Positions 25,428 through 34,182 are shown, counted from the stretch's first letter. The stretch is DNA of 42,500 bases from an uncultured Mycoplasmatota bacterium (GCA_947652325.1 CANTCQ010000011.1:1-42500); one strand, 5' to 3'. Made by a program: numbers and translations. The notes: a model not told the origin generated them from the sequence alone.

Positions 25428-26396
25428 CTATCTTTTTATCCTATTTTTCATATCCATTATTTTAGAGATAAATTTATATCTTTTACTATTATAAATAGCA
25501 CTTAATTCCGTTTCTAAATTTTGGATTTTTTCTTGTTGTTTTTCATTTTCTAATTGAAGATTTCTGTATTTTTCTACCATTGCTTCAAAATTTTTTTTCT
25601 CTTTTGGACGGTTTTTATATTTTACTTTTTCTTTTGATTCTGCTAGGGATAACTCAAATAAATTTTGGATTGTTTCAAAGCTTTCTTCTTTTAATGTAGG
25701 CAAATCGTTTATATAATTTGGTTTAAATGTTGTTTTCCCGAAATAATAAACATTTAATGGTCTATCATATAAAGAATTGTAATTTTCCATCATTTGGAAG
25801 AAAGATAGAGAAGTAAAAAAACGCAAATGAGTACTATCTAAAATCCCTACGTTATTGTAATTAAATTGATTGTTCATCATATTTTTAATAATATCAATAT
25901 GATTAACATTAGGTATACTTATTAAAATTTTTCCTTCTTTATTTAATTTTTTAGAGAAATGATATAAAACCTCCCAAGGATTTACTAAATGCTCTAAAAT
26001 ATCTCCCAGTATAATATAATCATATTTTTTTGTTTTTTTAAAAAATTCTTGGTATTCTTTGGATTTGCTATCTGTAATTGAAAAGTGATACATATTTTTA
26101 TAAATCTGTGATTTTTTCGCCAGTTCAAAAGAGACTGGGTCTACCTCTATTCCATCCATTGTACAATTTTTATTTTCTTTTAGTAGTCTACCGATGATTC
26201 CAGAGGCACATCCTATATCTAACACATTGGAATTTTCTAAAACTCTTTGGGCTAAAAGAGCATGACTATCGTTTTTATTTTCAATATTAAAATTGTAATC
26301 TTCTGGCTCATATTTATTTGTTTGTTCTTCGATTCCTAAACAATTGTGCTTAGCAGCTCCTAAGAAAAAATTATTTATATCTTTCTTTTTCTCCAT
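25428..26396 (-). CDS. SAM-dependent methyltransferase with C-terminal coiled coil
   Basis: The 322-residue protein has a class I methyltransferase core: motif I VLDIGCASG at about 96-104, D-G-I-E-V-D-P acidic loop, and Y-D-Y-I-I-L-G-D-I-L-E-H-L motif. Its last 70 residues form a coiled coil (E-N-E-K-Q-Q-E-K-I-Q-N-L-E-T-E-L) ending in the Y-N-S-K-R-Y-K-F motif seen in glycan-tailoring enzymes. In polymer loci with an ABC exporter, such enzymes often cap the non-reducing end and set chain length, the coiled coil acting as a ruler; that role is an inference here. AGAGGATTAAAAA precedes the ATG. Confidence 0.85.
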   Translation of the reverse strand: MEKKKDINNFFLGAAKHNCLGIEEQTNKYEPEDYNFNIENKNDSHALLAQRVLENSNVLDIGCASGIIGRLLKENKNCTMDGIEVDPVSFELAKKSQIYKNMYHFSITDSKSKEYQEFFKKTKKYDYIILGDILEHLVNPWEVLYHFSKKLNKEGKILISIPNVNHIDIIKNMMNNQFNYNNVGILDSTHLRFFTSLSFFQMMENYNSLYDRPLNVYYFGKTTFKPNYINDLPTLKEESFETIQNLFELSLAESKEKVKYKNRPKEKKNFEAMVEKYRNLQLENEKQQEKIQNLETELSAIYNSKRYKFISKIMDMKNRIKR

Positions 26397-26441
26397 TTTT
26401 TAATCCTCTTTCTACATAAGAATACCATTTTTCTTTTTGCT

Positions 26442-27596
26442 TTACCAAATTTTCTTATATTCTTCTACTACTAGTTTCCAAGTATATGCATTCTTTATAC
26501 GTTCCTTCGCTAGTTTTTCATATTTTTTTCTTGTTGGTTCCTCCATTTTCTCGACTTTTTCGATTTGTTTTTTTAAGTCTCCTTCTTTTTTGCTAAAATA
26601 AAGGCTTGAAAATGCACCCACTTCAACATTGTAAATTGCATGAAATAAAATATTTACTTTTGTTTTAGATAATGCTTCTAAAAGGCTTGGATTTGTTCCT
26701 CCCGCACTGTGTCCGTGAAAATATGCAAACGCATTTTCTCTAAAATACAAAAGAGCACTTCTGTCGTATACGGTTCCAATAAATTTAATTCTTTTGTCGG
26801 TATCAAATTTTGTTTTTTCTAGCAAGCTTTTATAGAATTTATTTTCTTCTACATTGGCAATAATTACTAAGTCTTTTTTTGTATTAGAATTCATGAATTC
26901 TCTAATCATTAATTCATAATTATTTTCTGGAACAAACCTACCTACAATTAAATAATAATTTTCTTCTTTTAGTTTATATTTTTTAAATAGATTTTTCACT
27001 ATTTCATTTTTGGTCCCTTTTTCTTCTAAGTATGCGCCATAAGGAATAAAGGTCGTTTTTTTATGCATTTTTTTATATTGACTATTGATATACTCTTTAA
27101 TGGCTTTAGAGTCACACACAATAAAGTCACTGTGTTTTACCATACAATATTCACTAATTTTAAAACAGATTTTTATCCACCATGCCCATTTTTCACGCTT
27201 CCATTCGAGCCCATCTGGATTTAAATAGATTTTGATGCCTTGCTTTTTTAATGGATGGACTAAAAAAGGATAAAAGGGCCCCATTCGACATCCTAGGACA
27301 TAAATGACTACATTTTCTAGATTGTTTTCTTTTATATATTTTTTTATATATTTAAGAGCTTTTATAGCATAGATAAACATAGTCACAAAACCAACACTGG
27401 GAGAATATACTTGTAAGCAAGAGACTTTCTCTTTCTCTATCACTGTCTTGTTCTTTTCTTTTTCATTTGTTAATTCCGGGACATGAAATTTCACGTTTTT
27501 CTCTTGGTAATTTTTAATTAAATTCGTGACAAAGGTTTCCCACCCACCATATTTTGCTTGGTATCCGCGTGCTCCGATAATGATAATGTTTTGCAT
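26442..27596 (-). CDS. DUF1972/GT4 rhamnosyltransferase-like enzyme
   Basis: A 384-residue GT-B enzyme starting MQNIIIIGARGYQAKYGGWE, the hallmark of the DUF1972 domain found in beta-1,4-rhamnosyltransferases (RgpA/WchF-like). The C-domain has Y-L-I-V-G-R-F-V-P-E-N-N and a G-G-T-N-P-S-L-L-E-A-L motif. The GTG at 27605 overlaps the ribosome site AGGAGG, so the ATG at 27596 is used, eight bases after it; the site itself overlaps the stop of the upstream GT2. It probably adds an early rhamnose to the lipid-linked acceptor. Confidence 0.92.
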   Translation of the reverse strand: MQNIIIIGARGYQAKYGGWETFVTNLIKNYQEKNVKFHVPELTNEKEKNKTVIEKEKVSCLQVYSPSVGFVTMFIYAIKALKYIKKYIKENNLENVVIYVLGCRMGPFYPFLVHPLKKQGIKIYLNPDGLEWKREKWAWWIKICFKISEYCMVKHSDFIVCDSKAIKEYINSQYKKMHKKTTFIPYGAYLEEKGTKNEIVKNLFKKYKLKEENYYLIVGRFVPENNYELMIREFMNSNTKKDLVIIANVEENKFYKSLLEKTKFDTDKRIKFIGTVYDRSALLYFRENAFAYFHGHSAGGTNPSLLEALSKTKVNILFHAIYNVEVGAFSSLYFSKKEGDLKKQIEKVEKMEEPTRKKYEKLAKERIKNAYTWKLVVEEYKKIW

Positions 27597-27601
27597 GTAG
27601 C

Positions 27602-28453
27602 TCACCTCCTGATGAATTTTTCAATTTCTAATCCTAGCAAATAAAGGCTAGCGAAAATTTTTAATATACTTAACTTGAATAGGTTTAAATGATTGATATA
27701 CTTTTCATAATAGAATTGGCTTTGCTTTAAATATTTAAATTTTTGAATTCTTTTGGCACTTTTGTCAATACTCTTTGATAAGGCATGGACAATTTCTACA
27801 TGGTTATCCACAAAAGTACGATATCCTTTTTCTTTTAATTTTTTTGCCAGAATCACTTCTTCGTAATATAAAAATGTATTTTCATCAAAAAGGCCAATTT
27901 TTTCTATTACCTTTCTTTTTATAATAAAAAAACAACCTTTTACCACCTCAACTTCTGTTAATTCTTTTTTATAATCTTCTTCTTTATAACTTAGTATATT
28001 TTGTTCAAACCTTCTTACAAATGGAATGTTGGAAATAACTTCTGATGTAAAGGTCGGTAGTTTCCATCCTCTCGATATTCCAAGTGGCTCTTTGATACAT
28101 GGAGCAATTACACTCACCTTTTCTTTTTCTAAATTTTTAAGGAGACTTTCAATATCTTTTTCTAAAACAATAATATCTGGATTGGAAATAATTATATTCT
28201 CTACACTTGTGTTTTCTAATAGATATTTAATGCCCACATTATTGCCTGCTGCATATCCTCTATTTTCTTTGGCAACTACAAGTTTTATTTTATTATTTTT
28301 TTCCCATTTTTTTAACTTTTTAACTGAATCATCTGTACTTTTGTTATCTACAATCACAATGGTGTCTAAATTTTTATAATTTTTAATATCTTCTAAAATA
28401 AGTGATGTATTTTCACTGTCATTATAGTTTAAGATGACTATTCCATTTTTCAT
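27602..28453 (-). CDS. Rhamnosyltransferase-like GT2 (RgpB-type)
   Basis: A 283-residue GT2 with KNGIVILNYND at the start, V-D-N-K-S-T-D-D-S-V, K-E-N-R-G-Y-A-A-G-N-N-V-G, the metal motif I-S-N-P-D-I, and F-L-Y-Y-E-E-V further on. These match the rhamnosyltransferase (RgpB, WbbL-like) branch. It is the first gene of the ABC-exporter block, preceded by GAGGTAAGTT. An extended -10 (TGG-TAAAAT) lies about 25 bases before the ribosome site and a 20-bp palindrome lies 68 bases before the start codon. Confidence 0.9.
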   Translation of the reverse strand: MKNGIVILNYNDSENTSLILEDIKNYKNLDTIVIVDNKSTDDSVKKLKKWEKNNKIKLVVAKENRGYAAGNNVGIKYLLENTSVENIIISNPDIIVLEKDIESLLKNLEKEKVSVIAPCIKEPLGISRGWKLPTFTSEVISNIPFVRRFEQNILSYKEEDYKKELTEVEVVKGCFFIIKRKVIEKIGLFDENTFLYYEEVILAKKLKEKGYRTFVDNHVEIVHALSKSIDKSAKRIQKFKYLKQSQFYYEKYINHLNLFKLSILKIFASLYLLGLEIEKFIRR

Positions 28454-28520
28454 AACTTACCTCTTTATTATTTTACCATAATTTTACATAAATAAAATAA
28501 AAATTATATAAGTGTTTTCC

Positions 28521-28540
28521 TTGATAAAATATTTTATCAA
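28521..28540. promoter_or_regulatory. Perfect 20-bp palindrome upstream of the rhamnan-type operon
   Basis: TTGATAAAATATTTTATCAA is its own reverse complement. It lies 68 bases upstream of the first gene of the ABC-exporter operon, in a 384-base stretch without a convincing gene. It could be an operator for a dimeric repressor or a weak bidirectional terminator, since a T-run follows on the plus strand. Half-site spacing does not fit FNR (N4) or Rex exactly. Confidence 0.45.
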
Positions 28541-28837
28541 AATATTTTTTCATTTCAAATTTATATCTAAAAAAGTATCATTTGCAGATGAAAAAATAAG
28601 ACAAGTTTTAGAAAATGGACTGTTTTAATATTGATAGATAAAGGAAAATTACGAAATCTATAAAAGTTAATTCTCTAGTATTTTAAATTAAAAATATTAA
28701 ATATAATCAATATGCCTTTATTTTTGATTATATAATTGTTTAAGAATGGGAAAAAATATAATATAATAATAAACAAAGAGATAAAAATGCTTTTGAGATT
28801 GTATAATGAAAGTATTATCACATTTTGGGAGGGAAAA

Positions 28838-29431
28838 ATGAAAAGTATAAATATAACTGAAGAACAAAGAAATAAATTATGCAGTGAATTAGCTAGATTA
28901 ACATTTGAATTTAGAAAAGATAAAAGTGTTAAATGTGTTTATTTTGCTCCATATATAGGACTGGGAAATATTGCTGGTAATGTTTTAGAAGTTACATTAG
29001 TAAAAGATGGTAGTGAAAATGATGATTTAGATAAAAAACTTAAAGAATATAATTTATCACATATAAAGCATGATTTTATTCGAGAATTTGGATGTACAAT
29101 ATTTTTAGATATTGATGATGCACGAAAATATACAACGTTAGATTTAAATCCTTCTGAATGCAGAAGAAGTAATCATCTAATGAATTCATTAATCTTATAT
29201 GATGTAAATGGAGAGTTTACTAAAATAAAAGAGCAAACTGTTAATGCAGTTAAAAATAATGGTAAAGGTATCACAGAAATATATTACTACTACGATAATC
29301 TTGCCGAAATTTTTCCATCACTTGATGAAACTTTATATAAAGCATTAGAGGTTACATGTATGCAAAAAGACACAGAAGCTTGTAAAGAATTTTTTGAATT
29401 AAAATTATCTCCATCATTCAAAAATATGTAA
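28838..29431 (+). CDS. Unknown protein, possibly nucleotidyltransferase-like
   Basis: The 197-residue product is soluble and acidic. The pattern K-C-V-Y-F-A-P-Y-I-G-L-G-N-I-A-G-N-V-L-E-V-T-L-V followed later by T-I-F-L-D-I-D-D and L-M-N-S-L-I-L-Y-D-V-N-G resembles the strand order of minimal nucleotidyltransferases, but the G-S-x-D catalytic pattern is not present, so this is only a fold guess. The start ATG has GGGAGG seven bases upstream; longer frames lack a ribosome site. A TATAAT box lies at about 28756-28770. It is the only plus-strand gene in the polysaccharide region, which suggests a late insertion. Confidence 0.7.
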   Translation: MKSINITEEQRNKLCSELARLTFEFRKDKSVKCVYFAPYIGLGNIAGNVLEVTLVKDGSENDDLDKKLKEYNLSHIKHDFIREFGCTIFLDIDDARKYTTLDLNPSECRRSNHLMNSLILYDVNGEFTKIKEQTVNAVKNNGKGITEIYYYYDNLAEIFPSLDETLYKALEVTCMQKDTEACKEFFELKLSPSFKNM

Positions 29432-29433
29432 TT

Positions 29434-29455
29434 TAGAATAAAGTTCTATTTTTAT
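29434..29455 (+). terminator. Weak terminator after the 28838 gene
   Basis: TAGAA (29434-29438) and TTCTA (29444-29448) form a short stem followed by TTTTTATT, a few bases after the stop codon. Confidence 0.45.
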
Positions 29456-29661
29456 TAAAGACTAGTAAATTAGTATTATGTGATATCTTATTATAAATAT
29501 TATTAAAATTACGATATATTTAAAAAACATACTTGCTACATAATAAGGAGAATACGATACAATGTCATAGTATTTTTTAATTCAAACTTAAAATTGAGAA
29601 CATAAAAGAATTTATGAAATTTTACTACTTTTGAAATATAAGAAATTATAAAATGACAATT

Positions 29662-29695
29662 AAAAAACCTAATATTTTATCTTATAGGTTTTTTT
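29662..29695. terminator. Bidirectional terminator
   Basis: AAAAAACCTA (29662-29671) pairs perfectly with TAGGTTTTTT (29685-29694), T-rich on both strands. It ends the decayed gene at 29694-30100 and any plus-strand readthrough. The stretch 29456-29661 between the two terminators holds nothing I can recognise. Confidence 0.75.
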
Positions 29696-30100
29696 ATTTT
29701 TCATATTTTACAAAATTTTTTTCTAACCTTAAAGTTTCTTCTTTATGGTCTAATTCCTTTCCTTGAAATCTTACTAAAAATTTAATAGCTAATATCGTTA
29801 AAGTTTCATTCTCTATATTTGTTAATAAGTGTATAATATTTGTTAATATACTGTAATAGAAGAAATCATTATCAAATTCCCAGTTCTAGTTCCTTTTTAT
29901 GCTCTATACTTTCGTTTATTTTTTCTATAATTTTAGATAGGTATATATACATCAGGCATATCGAAACTTAAACTTAGCATTTGATAACATTTTTTATGAT
30001 ATGTATTTACAATTTCTCCTAAAAACTTTATATAAGCTATAAAATTTAAATGGTCATCCACTTGGTCCTTATCACAATAATAAATATCTTTTATGTACAA
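29694..30100 (-). pseudogene. Decayed unknown gene with two frameshifts
   Basis: Starting at a TTG (30100-30098) that overlaps the end of the preceding gene, the minus strand reads MYIKDIYYCDKDQVDDHLNF and continues to S-F-D-M-P-D-V-Y-I-P-I before a stop. A second frame gives K-I-I-E-K-I-N-E-S-I-E-H-K-K-E-L, and a third gives W-E-F-D-N-D-F-F-Y-Y-S-I-L and ends K-F-V-K-Y-E-K-type at 29694. The three pieces join into one protein of about 130 residues of unknown family, with two short frameshifts. Coding-like amino-acid composition in all three pieces supports a recent loss of function. It directly follows the small gene at 30091-30435, so the two may have been a pair. Confidence 0.5.
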
Positions 30101-30435
30101 TTTTTATTTCCATCCTTTTCTTCTATATGGATGTTACTTGCCATATCTACTATATCTTTTATTGTGTATAAATAAAATGGATACGGTAAACCTATTAATT
30201 CTTGATATTTTCTTCTTTCTTCAAAAATCCATAATTTATTATAATTTTCATTATTTATTACAGAAATTTTGCCAATTCCCATAATGTTTTGTTCTCCATC
30301 AAATGCTATACCTATGTGACTTGCATTTTCTATAAATATACAATCCTCATAAAATTTTGCATTTTTGTAATTTAATGATAATTTATTATATAATATTAAA
30401 AGTTTTCTATTAATACTTTCTATTTGTTTCATCAT
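30091..30435 (-). CDS. Small unknown cytosolic protein
   Basis: The 114-residue product (starting MMKQIESINRKLLILYNKLS) has no family I recognise, no signal peptide and no membrane helix. The central segment H-I-G-I-A-F-D-G-E-Q-N-I-M-G-I-G and the block W-I-F-E-E-R-R-K-Y-Q-E-L-I-G-L-P-Y-P-F look conserved in style. AAAGGA lies six bases before the ATG at 30435; a longer frame reaching into the upstream gene lacks support. A TATAAT box lies 25-30 bases upstream. It sits next to a decayed partner, an arrangement seen for toxin-immunity style cassettes, but nothing else shows that. Confidence 0.65.
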   Translation of the reverse strand: MMKQIESINRKLLILYNKLSLNYKNAKFYEDCIFIENASHIGIAFDGEQNIMGIGKISVINNENYNKLWIFEERRKYQELIGLPYPFYLYTIKDIVDMASNIHIEEKDGNKNCT

Positions 30436-30484
30436 CAAAATTTCCTTTTGTGCTAGTATTATACAATCAGAAAGAAAAAAGGCA

Positions 30485-32764
30485 CTATTTTTTAAAAACA
30501 TTTACCAAAATACTTTTTGTATGTTCATTACTATATTCCAAACATGTTTTATATGCATTCTTAGCTAATTGTTGTTTTGTTTTTTTATCTAATTTTAAAA
30601 ATTCTTCTATTTTTTCAACTAGTTCTTTATCATTTTCTGGATTAAAACACAGTCCATTTTTATAGTTTAAATAATCACTTGGACCATATTTATTACTGCC
30701 AATTACCAAAGTCTCACAAGCCATTGCTTCTAAGCCTGTAAGACCTAAAGATTCACTTTTTCTTCTAGTTGGATAAATTAAAGCTTCTATACTATTATAA
30801 ACATAGACAAGTTCTTCTTGGCTTACTAATGGTTTTCTTTCAATAAAATTTTCTAGATTATACTTTTTTACTATTTCATTAAATTGGTTTTCTTCACTAC
30901 CACTACCAACAATTAGAAAACGAATTTCTTTTATTTTTTGCTTTTGTTTTAATGCATTTATCGCCAGTAGTAAAGTATCATATCCTTTATCTTTTTCAAG
31001 TCGTGCCACATACCCAAAATATTTTTTAGATGGGTCTAATCCTAATTTCAGAAGAGCTACTTTTCTGTCTATTTTTTTAAACTTATCCACATCGACTCCC
31101 CCTGATGGGTAAATCACTATTTTTTTTTCTGAAATTTGGTATTCTTGTTTTAAAATTTCTGCAAAATAATTAGATGGTGAAATAACTACATCTGCAAATT
31201 TTAAAAACAGTTTACTCAGCCACATATAATTCTTATCCAAATTTGTATCTGGCACCAAATCGTTTCCATGCACGTTTAAAACAAGTTTTGTATTTTTAGA
31301 ACATATATAAGGCATAATAATTCCGGCTGGTGTATGTGAAACAAAATGAACGTAAATAAAATCATAGTTGTTAAAAATTGCTTTTAATAAAGAAGTTCCA
31401 CACATTTTTACATAAGCTATAATTTTTTTTATTTTTCCATGTGTTTTATACATAACGACTAAATCTACATTAAAATCATTTTGAATCAAAATTTCGTAGC
31501 TATTTTTGACAAAAATTCCATAATGTGGATATTTTTTACTGGGGTACATGTTAGTTACCAAAAGTATATCTTTAGTTATTTTTTCTTTAGCATTTTTAGA
31601 GGCTAGAAATAAAAGAGCTAAAATGGTTGAAGTAAAAGGACTTATTAACACATGTCCTGTAAAGCAAGAAATTAGTAAAAGTAAATAAAATGTAAATTTG
31701 TAAACTCCTTCTATTTTGCTTATTCGTAAAACATATAGGAAGAAAACCAAATAAACGCAAGTTCCAATGACTCCAATACTAAAGAAAATATCAAATATAT
31801 CAATTTCTACATCTTTTAAACGATTTATTTTTGCTCGACCCATCCCCATCATTTTTTCTATAAGAGGACTTTCTTTGTAGACCTTGTGGTTGTTTTTTAA
31901 GAAAGTAAGACGATTACTGTAAATAACATGGTCTATATTTTCAAAACTTATAATATCAGAAAATGTATTTATTTCATAATGTGTTAATTGAGTTTTGATA
32001 TTTTGCGTTAAATCCATTTTGGGAATGTATATTATTAAGAACAAAAATGTAGAAAGTAGAGTTACTAATGTTTTAATTTGATTACTTTTTATCCATTTTA
32101 ATACTTTCTTTTTATTTGTTAATAAAAAATAAAAAAGAATAATCAAAAAACTTGCATAAAACGTTTTAGTGCTCATAAGAAAAAACATTATGATAACAAG
32201 TAAAAAAAATATTCCTTTTAAAAGATAACTATTGCTCTTAAAAAGATAAAGAATAGTAATAGGAAGTAAGATTATAAAAACATTCGATAATTCATTGCCA
32301 ATATAAAAATAAGATAAATAAAGTTCTTTATTGGGATAAATTTCACTAATATTATGTCCTAGTCCGAAAAAAAAAGGAATTGTATATAATACAAGATAAG
32401 AAAAGCACAATGTTAATAATGTTTTTTTGGTAATGTTTTTATTTTCATACAAATGAAAAAATAGAATTATTGTGGGTAAGTAAAAAATTTTTATCAAATT
32501 GGTGATTTCTTTTATATAAGAGAAATGATATGTATGCAAATATATGAAATATATTAGAAGATAAATTGCTAAAAATACAAATATTTTTTTTCTTTTGCTG
32601 GATGCTAGCACGTAAAAACTTGCATATACAAAAAATATTCCTTTTAAAAATAGACCTATACTAAAATGAACGGAATTCCAAGTGCAAATTGAAGTTAAAA
32701 AATCTATAAATGGTAATAAAAATATAAATAATTTTATTATAAAATCTTTTTTTTCTTTGGTCAT
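30485..32764 (-). CDS. O-antigen polymerase/ligase-like domain fused to a GT4 glycosyltransferase
   Basis: A 759-residue fusion. Residues 1-390 have about eleven to twelve membrane helices and an external loop of O-antigen ligase/polymerase type (S-N-R-L-T-F-L, then M-G-M-G-R, then I-D-I-F-D-I-F-F-S-I-G-V-I-G). Residues about 397-759 form a full GT-B enzyme beginning ILLVTNMYPSKKYPHYGIFV, with H-G-N-D-L, G-Y-V-A-R-L-E-K-D-K-G-Y, and E-S-L-G-L-T-G-L-E-A-M-A-C-E as the nucleotide-sugar site. No stop or start lies between the parts. The membrane half would act outside and the GT half inside, so the fusion may couple sugar addition with polymerisation or ligation. It starts 20 bases after sufB and probably shares its transcript. 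Confidence 0.88.
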   Translation of the reverse strand: MTKEKKDFIIKLFIFLLPFIDFLTSICTWNSVHFSIGLFLKGIFFVYASFYVLASSKRKKIFVFLAIYLLIYFIYLHTYHFSYIKEITNLIKIFYLPTIILFFHLYENKNITKKTLLTLCFSYLVLYTIPFFFGLGHNISEIYPNKELYLSYFYIGNELSNVFIILLPITILYLFKSNSYLLKGIFFLLVIIMFFLMSTKTFYASFLIILFYFLLTNKKKVLKWIKSNQIKTLVTLLSTFLFLIIYIPKMDLTQNIKTQLTHYEINTFSDIISFENIDHVIYSNRLTFLKNNHKVYKESPLIEKMMGMGRAKINRLKDVEIDIFDIFFSIGVIGTCVYLVFFLYVLRISKIEGVYKFTFYLLLLISCFTGHVLISPFTSTILALLFLASKNAKEKITKDILLVTNMYPSKKYPHYGIFVKNSYEILIQNDFNVDLVVMYKTHGKIKKIIAYVKMCGTSLLKAIFNNYDFIYVHFVSHTPAGIIMPYICSKNTKLVLNVHGNDLVPDTNLDKNYMWLSKLFLKFADVVISPSNYFAEILKQEYQISEKKIVIYPSGGVDVDKFKKIDRKVALLKLGLDPSKKYFGYVARLEKDKGYDTLLLAINALKQKQKIKEIRFLIVGSGSEENQFNEIVKKYNLENFIERKPLVSQEELVYVYNSIEALIYPTRRKSESLGLTGLEAMACETLVIGSNKYGPSDYLNYKNGLCFNPENDKELVEKIEEFLKLDKKTKQQLAKNAYKTCLEYSNEHTKSILVNVFKK

Positions 32765-32784
32765 AATTAATTTCCTTCTTTTTT

Positions 32785-34086
32785 CTAATTTTCATTCAAC
32801 AACCGATTTAACTCAACAGCATATTCCATTGGAAGTTCTTTTTTAAAATCTGAAATAAAACCTGTAATAATCAATTCTTTTGCTCTATTCTCGTTTAGGC
32901 CCTTACTCATTAAATAAAATAATTTTTCTTCATCGACTTTTGAAACACTTGCTTCATGCGAAATTTTCGAACTATTATTTTCCACTATATTTTTAGGATA
33001 AGTATCGCTTTTTGATTCTTTATCCATTAAAATAGTGTCACATTTTACTTCTGCAATACTTCCAATAGCTTTTTTGGTAATTTTGCTTGTTCCTCGGTAA
33101 TTCGCCATACCACCCGCCTCAGCAATCGATTTGCTTATAATATTGCTTTTCGTATATTTACCTAAATGTATCATTTTAGCTCCAGCATCTAAAAATTGTC
33201 CTTTTTTTGCATAGGCAATACTAATGGAATTTCCTATAGCATAATCACCTTCCAAAATACAAGAAGGATATTTCATGGTCACTTTGCTGCCAATGTTGCC
33301 ATCAATCCATTCCATTTTTCCAGATTCTCCAACAATTGCTCTTTTCGTAACCAAATTGTAAATATCTGTACTCCAATTTTGAATCGTAGAATAACGCATA
33401 GTAGCATTTTTCTTTACAAATATTTCTACAACTCCAGCATGTAAAGAATTTTTTGAATAACTCCTGGCTGTACATCCTTCTATATATTCTAAAGAGGCTT
33501 CTTCATCTACAATAATAATTGTTCTTTCGAACTGTCCTAAACTTTCGGTATCAATCCGAAAATAACTTTGTAAAGGTCGGTCAAGAACTGTACCTTTTGG
33601 AATATAGATAAATGTTCCTCCACTCCATACTGCACCATTTAAAGCTGTATATTTATTCTCATCATATTTTACCAAATGATTAAAATACTTTTTAAATAAC
33701 TCAGGATATTGCTGTAATGCTTCATCCGTACTTAAAAAAATAATATTCTTATTGGTAATTTGTTTATGATATACAACTTCACTTTCATATTGATTTGTAA
33801 CACCATCTAAATATTTATTTTCGGCAGCAATGACTCCTAGATTACAAAAAGTATTTCGAACATTTTCATTTACTTTCTCCCAATCGTCTTTGTATTTTTC
33901 ATGCTCATTTTTGTAATACAAAATTTCATCAAAAGAAAAATCAATGACTGGCCCAAATGTAGGATTTTCAAGTTCTAAAAATTTTTCATAAGACTTTAGT
34001 CGAAAATCGAGCATCCATTTTGGCTCTTTTTTGTTCTTTGAAAGTTCGATAATAAAATCCTTTGATAAACTTTTTTTCATAATCAT
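32785..34086 (-). CDS. sufB: Fe-S cluster assembly scaffold protein SufB
   Basis: SufB with SufC and SufD forms the scaffold on which [Fe-S] clusters are built. The 433-residue protein has the family start K-N-E/K-x-P-K-W-M-L-D-F-R-L-K-S-Y-E, the central beta-helix with N-x-A-V-W-S-G-G-T-F-I-Y-I-P-K-G, the E-G-C-T-A cysteine loop and the C-terminal S-x-I-S-H-E-A-S-V-S-K core. The usual sufC, sufD, sufS and sufU neighbours are absent. The ATG at 34086 lies only about four bases from the predicted transcription start, with no ribosome site; the ATG at 34080 is the alternative. The next gene downstream is the polymerase-GT4 fusion. Confidence 0.95.
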   Translation of the reverse strand: MIMKKSLSKDFIIELSKNKKEPKWMLDFRLKSYEKFLELENPTFGPVIDFSFDEILYYKNEHEKYKDDWEKVNENVRNTFCNLGVIAAENKYLDGVTNQYESEVVYHKQITNKNIIFLSTDEALQQYPELFKKYFNHLVKYDENKYTALNGAVWSGGTFIYIPKGTVLDRPLQSYFRIDTESLGQFERTIIIVDEEASLEYIEGCTARSYSKNSLHAGVVEIFVKKNATMRYSTIQNWSTDIYNLVTKRAIVGESGKMEWIDGNIGSKVTMKYPSCILEGDYAIGNSISIAYAKKGQFLDAGAKMIHLGKYTKSNIISKSIAEAGGMANYRGTSKITKKAIGSIAEVKCDTILMDKESKSDTYPKNIVENNSSKISHEASVSKVDEEKLFYLMSKGLNENRAKELIITGFISDFKKELPMEYAVELNRLLNEN

Positions 34087-34096
34087 CACTAAAAAA

Positions 34097-34125
34097 ATTA
34101 TACAATAAATCAAAACGATAAACAA
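34097..34125 (-). promoter_or_regulatory. sufB promoter, -35 abutting a divergent promoter
   Basis: TTGTTT (34125-34120), 17 bases, TATAAT (34102-34097) on the minus strand. The predicted start (about 34090) leaves almost no leader before the ATG at 34086. The -35 box touches the -35 box of the plus-strand promoter at 34126. Confidence 0.75.
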
Positions 34126-34154
34126 TTGAAATATGAAAATAAAAATGCTATAAT
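34126..34154 (+). promoter_or_regulatory. Promoter of the 34183-34888 gene pair
   Basis: TTGAAA (34126-34131), 17 bases, TATAAT (34149-34154), close to consensus. It is back to back with the sufB promoter. Confidence 0.8.
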
Positions 34155-34182
34155 GCTCATATATACTAAGGAGGATGAGCCT

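Noticed and set aside
28521..28540. FNR- or Rex-type operator
   Set aside because: The outer TTGAT/ATCAA halves are ten bases apart, whereas FNR needs four, and the sequence lacks the TTGTGA/TTGTTAA halves of Rex.
28736..28837. Upstream start of the 28838 gene
   Set aside because: The extra 34 residues overlap the -10 boxes and lack a ribosome site; GGGAGG fixes the start at 28838.
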